NCBI RefSeq assembly: GCF_016401385.1
Contig: NZ_JAEACF010000001.1
Coordinates: 1,488,001-1,552,000 of the forward strand
Reading direction: 5' to 3'
From: Fictibacillus halophilus
GTDB lineage: Bacteria > Bacillota > Bacilli > Bacillales > Fictibacillaceae
DNA length: 64,000 nucleotides
Part shown: piece by piece, positions 8,641 through 17,298 of the stretch
Position numbering within the stretch: the stretch's first letter is position 1
Layout: each line of letters starts with the position of its first letter
Notes under the pieces: generated by a model
Seen by the model: only the letters and a program-made list of their open reading frames with translations
Database searches by the model: none
What the model was told of the DNA's origin: nothing
Position numbers and translations under genes: made by a program

Positions 8641-8763
8641 CCTCTCATCTCTCAGTGTGACCACTGTTAGATTTAGCACCGTTTTCACATTGATACTAAG
8701 TACAATGTAAATGGTTGCCGGGTTTCATAGGGCTAATTCCCTCCACCTGCTCTTAATAAGAGT
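8641..8763 (-). promoter_or_regulatory. SAM-I (S-box) riboswitch upstream of metQ
   Basis: Minus-strand blocks in S-box order: ACTCTTATTAAGAGCAGG, GGAGGGA, GAAACCCGGCAACC, GGTGCTAAATC and GAGAGATGAGAGG, with P1 closed by the first and last blocks. SAM binding favours the terminator that follows. Confidence 0.95.
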
Positions 8764-8784
8764 ATTCCTATCAAATTACTTTGT

Positions 8785-8813
8785 ATTATTACAGATATCT
8801 CGATTAATGTCAA
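8785..8813 (-). promoter_or_regulatory. Sigma-A promoter of the metQ unit
   Basis: TTGACA, 17-base spacer, AATAAT on the minus strand. The -35 box overlaps the last codons of the upstream hydrolase gene. Confidence 0.65.
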
Positions 8814-9616
8814 ACACTTTTTTTCAAACTATTCTGAACCGAAGTAGTAACAAATTTTAATAACCAATCAGAAGTAGTAGTGATGAGCTGGTCAAAATGC
8901 CTGATAGAAGAATACGTATGATTTGCATCTTCTATAAGTATCATTTCACTGACACCTTCATTTCGCTTATTTGATTCTTCATAATAGTCCTTACAATAAC
9001 TTGAAGAAATAACTTGATCACCTGTTCCATGAATGAACAGCGCGTTCCCACTAAACTGCTTGATGTCTTCTAATGGTGAATAAGCTTGAAGAGAAAGTAA
9101 AAATTCTTCCGTTATGGTATAACCTAAATGATCAATTACGGGATGCTCGCCGTTGTAGCCAACTATTTCTTTAATTTCTTCAAATGGATTTCCTACAGCA
9201 GACCATGTGATCACATTATTAATTCTTTCATCATCTGCTGCAGTGCATACCGCAACAGCACCGCCTAAACTATGACCGATTAGCGTTATTGCGTTTTGAT
9301 CAATGTTAGGTAGTTTTCTTCCATATGAAATCACTTCCTTTGTCTGATCAATAAAACAAGCGAACTCATTTTCTCCATATTCCCCTTCACTCTCACCGCA
9401 TCCAGCATAATCAAACCTCAATACAGCAAACCCAAGTTCAACGAGTGCCTGAGCTGTTTTAACAAACAGGCGGTCTACTCCAATCCGTGTACTCGTAAAA
9501 CCGTGGCAAATAATGATTAACGGTAACTTCTTTTCACCTACTCCATTTTCATGAGGGAAATGAATGGTGTGAGCCAATTTTCTATCCTTCCACCATATAC
9601 AATCCGATGTAACCAT
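8810..9616 (-). CDS. Alpha/beta hydrolase under SAM riboswitch control
   Basis: 268 residues, serine hydrolase fold. Visible are the oxyanion region HGFTS (38-42), the nucleophile elbow GHSLGG (114-119, Ser116), acid Asp200 in GTGDQV and His233 in ANHTY. The start is the ATG eight bases after GGAG; the longer frame upstream has no ribosome site. The leader is a complete S-box riboswitch, so the enzyme belongs to the methionine/SAM-controlled set. Plausible jobs are cleaving a sulfur-containing ester or thioester or acting in methionine salvage; the substrate is unknown. It resembles generic dienelactone-hydrolase-like esterases. No terminator separates it from the metQ promoter, so readthrough into metQ is possible. 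Confidence 0.85.
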   Translation of the reverse strand: MVTSDCIWWKDRKLAHTIHFPHENGVGEKKLPLIIICHGFTSTRIGVDRLFVKTAQALVELGFAVLRFDYAGCGESEGEYGENEFACFIDQTKEVISYGRKLPNIDQNAITLIGHSLGGAVAVCTAADDERINNVITWSAVGNPFEEIKEIVGYNGEHPVIDHLGYTITEEFLLSLQAYSPLEDIKQFSGNALFIHGTGDQVISSSYCKDYYEESNKRNEGVSEMILIEDANHTYSSIRHFDQLITTTSDWLLKFVTTSVQNSLKKSV

Positions 9617-9681
9617 ATTACCCACTCCTTTTCTATTTATTGAGATAGCTGTCATTGTAATTACCCATTGATATCAACACA

Positions 9682-9715
9682 AAAAAACCATGTTCAATTA
9701 GAGAACACGGTTTCA
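9682..9715 (-). terminator. Expression-platform terminator of the hydrolase SAM riboswitch
   Basis: AAACCGTGTTC / GAACATGGTTT stem followed by seven T on the minus strand. Confidence 0.88.
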
Positions 9716-9732
9716 TACATACAATCCGTTCG

Positions 9733-9862
9733 TTCTCTCATCTCTCAGCAAAAACTGCTGTTAGATTTAGCACCGTTTCGGTCAAAACAAAGTTTATGTT
9801 TCGCCGATGGTTGCCGGGCTTCATTGGGCTAAGTCCCTCCGCCTGCTCTTAATAAGAGTTAG
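9733..9862 (-). promoter_or_regulatory. SAM-I (S-box) riboswitch upstream of the alpha/beta hydrolase
   Basis: Shows ACTCTTATTAAGAGCAGG, GGAGGGA, GAAGCCCGGCAACC, GGTGCTAAATC and GAGAGATGAGAG in order. It is closely related to the metQ leader about 1.1 kb away but differs in P3 and in the terminator, so the copies are diverged. Confidence 0.95.
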
Positions 9863-9880
9863 ATTATTAATTTAAGGATA

Positions 9881-9909
9881 ATCATAGGCTACTTGCTAAT
9901 TGATGTCAA
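9881..9909 (-). promoter_or_regulatory. Sigma-A promoter of the hydrolase leader
   Basis: TTGACA, 17-base spacer, TATGAT on the minus strand, about 20 bases before the aptamer. Confidence 0.8.
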
Positions 9910-9942
9910 TGAAAATAACGAGTCCTAATCAGAATTCCCTAC

Positions 9943-9972
9943 AGAATATTATTAAGTGACGAGGAAATGCTA
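9943..9972 (+). promoter_or_regulatory. Candidate sigma-G promoter of the germination operon
   Basis: GAATA fits the sigma-G -35 pattern gHATR. After 17 bases AATGCTA fits the -10 pattern CATDHTA at six of seven positions. Known gerA-type operons are transcribed by sigma-G in the forespore. Confidence 0.5.
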
Positions 9973-10018
9973 AAAAAAATGTAATATTACATGACGGAAT
10001 AAAGAACGGGTGATCTCA

Positions 10019-11524
10019 ATGAGATTTTTTAAGAAAAAAAAACAACCAGAATCAAAATCCAACCATACAAAAGGTACATTGACATTCCCTGAACTAATGA
10101 AAAAGCTAACGGCTTCAGCTGACTTTTCTACTGTTAAGCAATCATCTCTCAGTACATTCTATATCTCGTACTATAAAACCCTTGTAAACCCTGAATTTGT
10201 ACATCGTGATTTATTACCATATATAACAGAAAAACCTCTAAAAAGCTTAGATGATATTCAAAAGCATCTGCCGTTAGATGGAATGGTAAAAACGAATGAG
10301 ATCCATGACATTGCTAACAAAGTGACAGAAGGCTATATTCTTATTCAAATGAATAAGGAAGATGCAGAAGGTTTGTTGGTTCCTAGTTTATCTACCGAAA
10401 ACAGACAGATTTCAATCCCAGAAACTGAATTCAGCGTAGTAGGACCAAAAGAAGCATTTGTTGAATCACTCGATACGAATTTAAACCTTATTCGTAAAAG
10501 ATTACCCATTCCTGAATTTACGGTTAAGGAAGTAAGAGTTGGCAAACTCTCAAAAACAAGGGTAGCGATCATTTATATCGAGGGAATTGCTGATGAAGAA
10601 AATGTGAACACGGCAATACAGCGTGTTAATGATATCGAATATGACCATGTTGTAGACAGTTCTTATATCAATCAAATGATATCTGACAATGAGAACTCTC
10701 CTTTCCCCCAGCTAATAGATACAGAGCGGCCAGACCGAGTAGCAAGTGTGTTATCCGAAGGTAAAGTAGCGATTATGGCTGACGGATCTCCACATGCGTT
10801 GACTGGTCCAACTACCATCGTAGAGTTCTTTTCGGCATTTGAGGATTATTTTTTGAATTGGATTCTCGCTTCCGTCTTTCGTTTGATCAGATTGATGGCT
10901 GTTATGTTTTCCGTGTTATCAACACCTCTGTATGTAGCTGTATTAACATTTCATTATGAGATGATTCCGGAGAATTTATTAGCTACATTGGTTGCTTCCC
11001 GTAACGATATTCCTTTTCCGCCAATACTAGAAGCTATCGTTTTGGAGCTATCCATTGAGTTGCTACGTGAGGCTGGAGCCAGGCTGCCATCTAAAGTCGG
11101 TCAGACAATTGGGATCGTTGGAGGTATCGTTATTGGAACCGCAGCGGTACAAGCAGGATTAACGAGCAACGTTCTGTTGATCATTGTTGCTTTAGCGGCA
11201 CTCGCTTCTTTTACAACACCCGTGTATCAGATGGGTAACACCATTCGTTTACTTCGTTTTCCATTCTTATTGTTTGCACAGTTCCTAGGAGTACTTGGTG
11301 TTGCGATTTGTTTTGCATTTATAATATCTCATCTGTTGAAGCTAACTTCTCTTGGTAGACCTTACATTGCACCAATATACCCGCTTCGTACAAACGATTT
11401 AAAGGATGCACTTATAAGAATGCCGTTTAGTATGCAAAATACCCGGCCATCATTATTAAGACCAGAGGATAAAGCAAGAATGAATAAAAAGCGAGCAAAA
11501 GCAAAGCATGACATAGAGGACTAA
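10019..11524 (+). CDS. GerA-family spore germination receptor subunit A
   Basis: 501 residues from the ATG that follows CGGGTG. The layout is the GerAA/GerKA one: a hydrophilic N-terminal region (about 1-265) with the conserved core VESLDTNLNLIRKRLPIP, then a membrane domain of about five segments (about 275-425; SIELLREAGARLPSK lies in it). A basic C-terminal tail follows. It sits in the inner spore membrane and with subunits B and C senses germinants such as amino acids or sugars. First gene of a three-gene operon; the germinant cannot be predicted. Confidence 0.93.
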   Translation: MRFFKKKKQPESKSNHTKGTLTFPELMKKLTASADFSTVKQSSLSTFYISYYKTLVNPEFVHRDLLPYITEKPLKSLDDIQKHLPLDGMVKTNEIHDIANKVTEGYILIQMNKEDAEGLLVPSLSTENRQISIPETEFSVVGPKEAFVESLDTNLNLIRKRLPIPEFTVKEVRVGKLSKTRVAIIYIEGIADEENVNTAIQRVNDIEYDHVVDSSYINQMISDNENSPFPQLIDTERPDRVASVLSEGKVAIMADGSPHALTGPTTIVEFFSAFEDYFLNWILASVFRLIRLMAVMFSVLSTPLYVAVLTFHYEMIPENLLATLVASRNDIPFPPILEAIVLELSIELLREAGARLPSKVGQTIGIVGGIVIGTAAVQAGLTSNVLLIIVALAALASFTTPVYQMGNTIRLLRFPFLLFAQFLGVLGVAICFAFIISHLLKLTSLGRPYIAPIYPLRTNDLKDALIRMPFSMQNTRPSLLRPEDKARMNKKRAKAKHDIED

Positions 11525-11539
11525 AAATGAGGGGTATGT

Positions 11540-12634
11540 ATGTCTCAGATCAGTGAAAACAAGCAGATATCACCTTATATGGCTTTTTATATGGTTACAA
11601 CGATGCAGATTGGAGTAGGTATTCTGGGATTTGAGCGTTATATCGCTAAATCAGCAGGCCATGATGCATGGATTTCCGTAATCATCGGAGGTCTTTCATT
11701 TAATGTGTTGATCTGGATGATCTATCGCATCCTTTCAAAAGAAAACGCTGATATCATTGGCGTACATAAAAACTTATTCGGCAGATGGATCGGCGGTGTA
11801 TTAAGTTTTCTTCTCTTGATTTATTTCAGTTCTACAATTCTTACTGTACTTAGAACGTATATTGAAGTGATTCAAATCTGGGTCTTTCCTGAACTAGGTA
11901 CACCGATTATTTCCCTTATACTGTTAGGATTAGCCTATTCCTATGTCATTGGAGGAATCCGGGTTGTAGCAGGACTGTCCGTATTAGGTTTTTTTATCTC
12001 TCTTCCTTTATTTTTATTAAAATATTACGCACTTAAACATGCGCATTATACAAATCTCTTACCCATTTTAGACCATTCATTTACCGAACTGATGGCTGCA
12101 ACAAAAGGAGTCACTCTGGATTATTTAGGATTTGAGCTGATCTTGTTATACTTGCCCTTTTTGAAACAACCAGAAAAATCTCAAAAGTGGGCTCACTTTG
12201 GGAATCTGTTTACAATGTTCACTTACCTCATAACTGTATTCGTTTCTTTCGTATATTTTAATCAAGAACAGCTTCAACATACGATTTGGGCGACGTTAAC
12301 ACTGTGGAAGATTGTCGATCTACCTTTCGCACAGCGATTTGAATATGCAGGCATCGCACTTTGGCTATTCGTTATTCTTCCTAACCTTTGTATTGGCTTA
12401 TGGGCAGTCAGCCGTGGTATTCACCGTCTATACAAAATTAAGCAAAAAAGTGCGCTACGTACAATGCTTTTCGTTATTTTCATATGTAGCATCTTAGTCG
12501 TTGACCGGCAACAAGTAGACATACTAAATACAAAAGTGTCACAGATTGGTTTTTATATTCTTTATGCCTATATTCCGTTTTTATTTGTTATCCAACTGAT
12601 TTCAGGAAAAGTGAGGAAAGCAAAAAATGGCTAA
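11540..12634 (+). CDS. GerB-family spore germination permease-like subunit B
   Basis: 364 residues and about 10 membrane helices, APC-superfamily fold (endospore germination permease, GerAB/GerKB). It starts 15 bases after subunit A with GAGGGGTAT as ribosome site, and its end overlaps subunit C by 8 bases. The family binds the germinant amino acid within the helical bundle. The typical N-terminus is seen (ISPYMAFYMVTTMQIGVGIL). Confidence 0.93.
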   Translation: MSQISENKQISPYMAFYMVTTMQIGVGILGFERYIAKSAGHDAWISVIIGGLSFNVLIWMIYRILSKENADIIGVHKNLFGRWIGGVLSFLLLIYFSSTILTVLRTYIEVIQIWVFPELGTPIISLILLGLAYSYVIGGIRVVAGLSVLGFFISLPLFLLKYYALKHAHYTNLLPILDHSFTELMAATKGVTLDYLGFELILLYLPFLKQPEKSQKWAHFGNLFTMFTYLITVFVSFVYFNQEQLQHTIWATLTLWKIVDLPFAQRFEYAGIALWLFVILPNLCIGLWAVSRGIHRLYKIKQKSALRTMLFVIFICSILVVDRQQVDILNTKVSQIGFYILYAYIPFLFVIQLISGKVRKAKNG

Positions 12635-13706
12635 AAAAAAACTGCTCATCATTTTCACTTTAATTCTTTTAACCGGTTGCTTTCCGAGTAAAAAAATTCT
12701 AGAAGACGTGCAGCTCGTTTCAGCAGTTGGATATGATTATAAATCGAATAATCAAGTTGAGTTGAACGGGATGGTAGCCATTCCTCAGCGAGGTGAAGAT
12801 GTCCCGCCGATCTCACAAGTATTCACGGCAACCACGAATACAAGCAAGATGGCTAGAGCATTGGAACAAGCTGAATCGCCAAAACCGTTTGAAATCGGGC
12901 GATTAGAAATTGCTCTATATAACGATCAATTAGCCGAAAAAGGTATCTACGATTTGGTTGATACACTTCAGCGTGATCCATCGTTAGGTCGAGACCTATA
13001 TATGGGTGTCGTTTTAGGGAGTACGAAAACATTGTTGGAACAACGATACCCCCTTAGTGAAACACCTTCTAAGTACCTGCTACAGCTTCTTGATCAAAAT
13101 ATGCAGGCGAACATACCAAAGTCAAACTTACATGATTTTTTGTATACGTATTACGGAAAAGGGATGGATCCCAACCTTCCACTCTTAGAGAAGCAAGCAG
13201 ATCGAATAAGAGTAATAGGGACAGCTCTGTTAAAAGATGACAAGATGGTCGGACAGTTAAAACTTGAAGATTCCTTTCTTTTAAAGCTTCTCATGGAACC
13301 CTTTGAAAAAGGCATTTATGAAGTGAAATTTAAGAATGATCAATTTTTTACGATTCAAAATCTGTCATCAAAAGTAGAATATCGTTTTAAAGACGTGAAA
13401 CGCTCTCCATCAGTGGACATTTTTGTTAAAGTGAGAGGGCGAGTAAGTGAAGCGCCTAACATTCCTGTAAGCGATCCGTCGCTAATCGAACAGCTTGAGA
13501 GTGCAACTGAAAAAGCTATGAATAAACGAACCAATAAGATCGTAAAAAAGCTTCAAAAATCGAAGGTTGATACGATCGGATTAGGTGATCTGGCACGGAG
13601 CAGAACAAGAGGATTTAATTTCAAACGCTGGGACGAGCAGTACCCCGATATTCCAATCAACGTAAAAGTTCGTGTGGAAATAACTCAAGCAGGGATTACA
13701 GAATAA
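12627..13706 (+). CDS. Ger(x)C-family lipoprotein subunit C of germination receptor
   Basis: 359 residues. The signal peptide ends in LLTGC, so Cys18 is lipidated. The mature protein starts with the family feature KKILEDVQLVSAVGYDY and contains the GerAC domains expected for a protein on the outer face of the inner spore membrane. It overlaps gene B by 8 bases and is followed by a strong terminator, closing the operon. Confidence 0.93.
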   Translation: MAKKKLLIIFTLILLTGCFPSKKILEDVQLVSAVGYDYKSNNQVELNGMVAIPQRGEDVPPISQVFTATTNTSKMARALEQAESPKPFEIGRLEIALYNDQLAEKGIYDLVDTLQRDPSLGRDLYMGVVLGSTKTLLEQRYPLSETPSKYLLQLLDQNMQANIPKSNLHDFLYTYYGKGMDPNLPLLEKQADRIRVIGTALLKDDKMVGQLKLEDSFLLKLLMEPFEKGIYEVKFKNDQFFTIQNLSSKVEYRFKDVKRSPSVDIFVKVRGRVSEAPNIPVSDPSLIEQLESATEKAMNKRTNKIVKKLQKSKVDTIGLGDLARSRTRGFNFKRWDEQYPDIPINVKVRVEITQAGITE

Positions 13707-13751
13707 TGTAATCTCGTGTTCATGAATCCCATTTCTTGCTGTTGTCTCCCA

Positions 13752-13806
13752 CAAAAAGAAGCTTCTACTCAGCCTTTTTTTCCGTTGAGCAGAAAGCTTC
13801 TTTTTA
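13752..13806. terminator. Bidirectional terminator after the germination operon
   Basis: AAAAAGAAGCTTCT and AGAAGCTTCTTTTT type arms, with an inner CTCA/TGAG pairing; shared with the converging gene. Confidence 0.8.
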
Positions 13807-13815
13807 TGAACGAAT

Positions 13816-14334
13816 TTAACTCCCAGCGCCTCCTGCCCCGGGATTAACAGAAGACTGGTTCCGTTTTTCAATTGCGTTTACTCCCATAACTACAGCAATT
13901 AGCTCTTCTGTTAATAAAACATCTGAGTTGTGTTTTAACTCATAAGCAGAAGCTTGGAAAAATCCATTTATTTTCTTGAAAGTCGCAATCTCAGTTCTGT
14001 TTTCATTTAAAATGATATATTCCTTTGAAAAAGCAGGAGCTTCAATTTCATATGTATGATCCTTTGTTAAATAACGATACTTTTTAGAGAAGAAGGCAAA
14101 TGAAGATTTCACCACGCCGAGTTCCTTACCATCTGGTTGCTTAATGACCCATTTTCCTGATAAGAAAGGAAAACCGCCTTCAACGACGACCATTCCTGAT
14201 TCATCCTCAATACTTACGCCTGAAGAAAATGCGCTTTTTAAATCAAGCATTCCCCGTTTCTGTTGCTCGCCATTGTAAATATCCGTTTTGCCTGACGAGA
14301 AAAAGGTATCCTTAAAATACACACATCTTTCCAT
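13816..14334 (-). CDS. Hypothetical LURP-one/tubby-like beta-rich protein
   Basis: 172 residues from the ATG that follows GGGAG at eight bases; a longer frame upstream lacks a site. The succession of short strands (FLSGKWVIKQPDGKELGVV, YRYLTKDHTYEIEAPAF, TEIATFKKINGFF) resembles the LURP-one-related/YxjI fold, which is a guess. The Gly-rich end VNPGAGGAGS is unstructured. No signal peptide. It is the last gene of a probable unit with yunD and the 39-residue membrane protein. Confidence 0.65.
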   Translation of the reverse strand: MERCVYFKDTFFSSGKTDIYNGEQQKRGMLDLKSAFSSGVSIEDESGMVVVEGGFPFLSGKWVIKQPDGKELGVVKSSFAFFSKKYRYLTKDHTYEIEAPAFSKEYIILNENRTEIATFKKINGFFQASAYELKHNSDVLLTEELIAVVMGVNAIEKRNQSSVNPGAGGAGS

Positions 14335-14363
14335 AACGACCACTCCCATAATCAAGATCGCGC

Positions 14364-14483
14364 TTATTTTTGTTGTTCCTCTAACTGCTGAAGTCGTTTT
14401 TCAATCTTCTTTCGCTTTTCTATTTCTTGAAACACAAATATAAAAGCTGTCGCAGCCATAATAAAAGTTAACCATTCCATCAT
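14364..14483 (-). CDS. 39-residue membrane protein coupled to yunD
   Basis: MMEWLTFIMAATAFIFVFQE, then a charged amphipathic tail ending in LQQLEEQQK. There is one membrane helix and a short coiled-coil-like tail. Its ATG overlaps the yunD stop as ATGA and an AGAGGG site lies upstream, so it is translated with yunD. Unknown function. Confidence 0.6.
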   Translation of the reverse strand: MMEWLTFIMAATAFIFVFQEIEKRKKIEKRLQQLEEQQK

Positions 14484-15883
14484 CTTAACCCTCTAATCTC
14501 TGTTGTATTTAGTAATTTAGTCACCCGCTTATCAAAAGCGTTCTTTACAAACTCAGTTTTGTCGGCATAAATTTTAATTACCTCTTTGATCTCTTCTGGT
14601 CGGTAAAACTCGTTTCGGTTGTGAGCAAGAGATGGATAGCCTGACCCCCGTTGAAGATAATCTGATGAAGCAACGGAATACCATCTTTCTTCATCTAATC
14701 GTTCACCGCCTATCCTCATTTCTACCACTTTTAATCCATCATAAACAACTTCTGCACCTGAAATATGCAATCCCCCCACATACTTCCCTCTGAAGCCAGG
14801 CCCTCTTCCATCTAGTAAGCAGTGTTGAACATCAAGTGATTGTTGAATCGCTTCTGTTATGTATTTCCCTTGAATCTCAAAGGATGTTGGGTTTAGTGGA
14901 GATGGGCAGATCTCTATCAATTTCTTATCAGAAACATAAGAAAAGATTCCTGCATTTGCAATCCCACTGTTTATCAAGCCTATGTCGGTGTTCAGCATGT
15001 CTTTTAAACCATCGGCGATAAGGTTTGTGATCGGATTTTCACTGATCACATCATGCCATAAAGGTTCATCAATCAGATATAACGGTTTCCCTAAAATCTC
15101 AATAGCCGTTTTTTTACTTTTTTTAAGAATCGAAAGAATCTCTTCGTCTGGATTGGAGTCTTTTGTGCTATAAACGGCAGATTGTAAAAGCGTTTTATGT
15201 GATCCGTTTACTTCAATTTCTAATACTCCAATATGTTCACCAAAGTTTCCTGCACTTACGATGAACGTATCATTGACTACTTTCGCTTCTTGGTAAAGGA
15301 CGTGATCATGTGAGGACACGATGATATCAATACCGGAAATTTCTTTTGCTAGATCAATATCCGCTACCGTTCCAACATGGTTTAGAAGGATGCACAGATC
15401 GTATTTTCCGCGGTTACGCTCCAATTCCTCTGCGATGGCGATGATATAGTTTTCGCTATGAAATCCTAGACCCTCATTAAAAGCACCTAAGTCAGGTGAT
15501 GCTCCGGTTACGAATATTCGAAGTCCGTTTTTAGAAAGGATGACACTCGAACGAACACCAGGAATCGTCGTCTCGTCTTTCCTGAAAAGGTTGTTGCTGA
15601 TAAACGGAACTGAACTTTGAGTTGCCATATGCACTAACGTGTCTGCCCCATTAAACATTTCATTGTTGCCGATCGTCAATAAATCATAGCCAGCAGCACC
15701 AAGGAGCTCAACCGCTGCCATGCCTCTTGTTCCTTGAAGTTCAATGCTTTTGAAATCTGCAAAATCCCCTGCATCAACAAGTAAAGTGTTTTCATCTCTA
15801 TGCTGATGAATCAGAGTTACTGATTTTGCAAAGTTATCAAAATGACTGTGAAGATCGTTCGTATGTATGATTTTCAGCTTCAT
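14480..15883 (-). CDS. yunD: YunD-like metallophosphatase/5'-nucleotidase family protein
   Basis: 467 residues. The N-terminal calcineurin-like phosphoesterase domain carries the metal-ligand motifs IIHTNDLHSHF (about 5-15), DAGDF, GNNE, LLNHVG and SSHDH. The C-terminal 5'-nucleotidase domain covers about 280-460. B. subtilis YunD has nearly the same size; its substrate is probably a nucleotide or related phosphate ester. There is no signal peptide, unlike secreted 5'-nucleotidases, so it is cytoplasmic. The start is the ATG after GGGGGAAAT; the frame runs 16 codons further without a ribosome site. Confidence 0.88.
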   Translation of the reverse strand: MKLKIIHTNDLHSHFDNFAKSVTLIHQHRDENTLLVDAGDFADFKSIELQGTRGMAAVELLGAAGYDLLTIGNNEMFNGADTLVHMATQSSVPFISNNLFRKDETTIPGVRSSVILSKNGLRIFVTGASPDLGAFNEGLGFHSENYIIAIAEELERNRGKYDLCILLNHVGTVADIDLAKEISGIDIIVSSHDHVLYQEAKVVNDTFIVSAGNFGEHIGVLEIEVNGSHKTLLQSAVYSTKDSNPDEEILSILKKSKKTAIEILGKPLYLIDEPLWHDVISENPITNLIADGLKDMLNTDIGLINSGIANAGIFSYVSDKKLIEICPSPLNPTSFEIQGKYITEAIQQSLDVQHCLLDGRGPGFRGKYVGGLHISGAEVVYDGLKVVEMRIGGERLDEERWYSVASSDYLQRGSGYPSLAHNRNEFYRPEEIKEVIKIYADKTEFVKNAFDKRVTKLLNTTEIRGLR

Positions 15884-15971
15884 ATTTCCCCCAAATTTAT
15901 ATAAGTCTACCTTTACAAATAATGGTATCATAAATTAGAAAACAATTGTTCAAAAAATATGGAGGATTGGA

Positions 15972-16520
15972 ATGTCATATCACGATAACGAGTTAAGAAT
16001 TCGACCGATCATTGTTGGAGATTTACCCAAGCTTTGGGAATTCATTTATAAAGAAAAAGCACCAGAATGGAAAAAATGGGACGCTCCATACTTTGAACAC
16101 AAACACATTCCCTTTGATGAATTTATGTGGAATAAAGATCACTATGTCAATCATGAACAACGTTGGGCTATTGAAGTAGCTGGTGAGTTGATCGGAACAG
16201 TAAGTTATTATTGGGAACACGAGCCTTCACGCTGGTTAGAGATCGGAATAGGTATCTACAATCCTAACTTTTGGAGTGGTGGATACGGTACAAGAGCTAT
16301 TATTCTATGGATCAACCACTTGTTTAACACACTTCCACTCGTTCGTGTCGGTTATACAACATGGTCAGGAAATGAGCGAATGATTAAAGTTGGAGAGAAG
16401 ATTGGCATGAAAATGGAGGGCAGATTGAGAAAATGCCGTTATTATAACGGAGAGTATTATGACTCAATCAGGATGGGCATTCTGCGAGAAGAGTGGGAAT
16501 CTTCTCCAATAAGGATATAA
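15972..16520 (+). CDS. GNAT N-acetyltransferase, RimJ/YoaA-like
   Basis: 182 residues with GNAT order: an N-terminal beta-alpha unit (LRIRPIIVGDLPKLWEF), the acetyl-CoA loop in FWSGGYGTRAIILWI (about 96-110) and the closing GEKIGMKMEGRLRKCRYYNG, typical of the RimJ/SpeG branch. It may acetylate a protein N-terminus or small amine. The ATG has GGAGGA six bases before it. It leads a three-gene unit with a small membrane protein and a Nudix enzyme. Confidence 0.88.
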   Translation: MSYHDNELRIRPIIVGDLPKLWEFIYKEKAPEWKKWDAPYFEHKHIPFDEFMWNKDHYVNHEQRWAIEVAGELIGTVSYYWEHEPSRWLEIGIGIYNPNFWSGGYGTRAIILWINHLFNTLPLVRVGYTTWSGNERMIKVGEKIGMKMEGRLRKCRYYNGEYYDSIRMGILREEWESSPIRI

Positions 16521-16524
16521 GAAC

Positions 16525-16728
16525 TTGGAGATTCTATTAGCGTTATCAGGCTATCTCATTTTATTTTTCGTTATTTATTTTGCTGTAAGAACTGGAATGA
16601 ATGACTCTAAACAACTCATGCATATACGTACTGAACTGTCCACAATAAAAAGCGAGTTAGAACTTTTACGTAAGCAATCAGCAAATCATGAGGAGGAGCA
16701 AGCTTCTTGGGAAAATGGAAAACTATAA
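16525..16728 (+). CDS. Small membrane protein with coiled-coil tail
   Basis: 67 residues from a TTG placed nine bases after AAGGA. One membrane helix (about residues 3-21, ILLALSGYLILFFVIYFAV) precedes a heptad-like tail (LSTIKSELELLRKQ). It starts 5 bases after the acetyltransferase and overlaps the Nudix gene by 22 bases, which supports expression. No family recognised. Confidence 0.6.
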   Translation: MEILLALSGYLILFFVIYFAVRTGMNDSKQLMHIRTELSTIKSELELLRKQSANHEEEQASWENGKL

Positions 16729-17261
16729 AGTCACAATATGTCTACCAAACCCCTTTTGGTCATTTAAGAAAAGATAGCTGTGAGCTGCCCAACGGAAATA
16801 AAATTGATAGCTATTACGTACATGAGTATGCAGATTGGTTAAATGCAGTTGTTCTTACTAAAGAAAATCAGATTGTGCTTGTCGAACAATACCGGTATCC
16901 CGGTAACGAATTCTTTTTAGAAGTGCCTGCTGGAAAAATCGAAGAAAATGAATCTTATGAAGAAGGTATTTTAAGAGAAGTCTTAGAGGAAACAGGTTTT
17001 ACATCCCTTAAAAAGCCAATCTTACTTGGAGAATTCATGGTGAATCCCGCTACTCAGACCAACAAGGTCATAACGTTCCTTATCTTAGATGCGTTTCAGT
17101 CAACTTCTCAAAGTCTAGATGATAATGAAGTCATAACTACTAAGGTCTTTCATTTCACTGATATGGAAAGATTAATAAATGACAAAAAAATTACACAGTT
17201 GTTTACAGTAAGCGCTTATTATTTAGCAAAGAACTTTCTTTCCGAAAACGAAAAAAACTAG
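16707..17261 (+). CDS. Nudix hydrolase, ADP-ribose pyrophosphatase-like
   Basis: 184 residues. The Nudix box is complete: GKIEENESYEEGILREVLEE followed by TGF (about 76-98), which binds the catalytic Mg2+. The domain beginning VYQTPFGHLRKDSCELPNG and the motif VEQYRYP match the NudF-type ADP-sugar pyrophosphatases. TTG start with GGAGGAG eight bases upstream, inside the end of the preceding gene. Closed by a terminator. Confidence 0.88.
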   Translation: MGKWKTIKSQYVYQTPFGHLRKDSCELPNGNKIDSYYVHEYADWLNAVVLTKENQIVLVEQYRYPGNEFFLEVPAGKIEENESYEEGILREVLEETGFTSLKKPILLGEFMVNPATQTNKVITFLILDAFQSTSQSLDDNEVITTKVFHFTDMERLINDKKITQLFTVSAYYLAKNFLSENEKN

Positions 17262-17292
17262 CTTAGTTTTGTTTACCCCTAAGCTAGTTCTC
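17257..17292. terminator. Bidirectional terminator between Nudix and methyltransferase genes
   Basis: AACTAGCTTAG / CTAAGCTAGTT stem with a 12-base loop. Confidence 0.8.
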
Positions 17293-17298
17293 CTGTCT

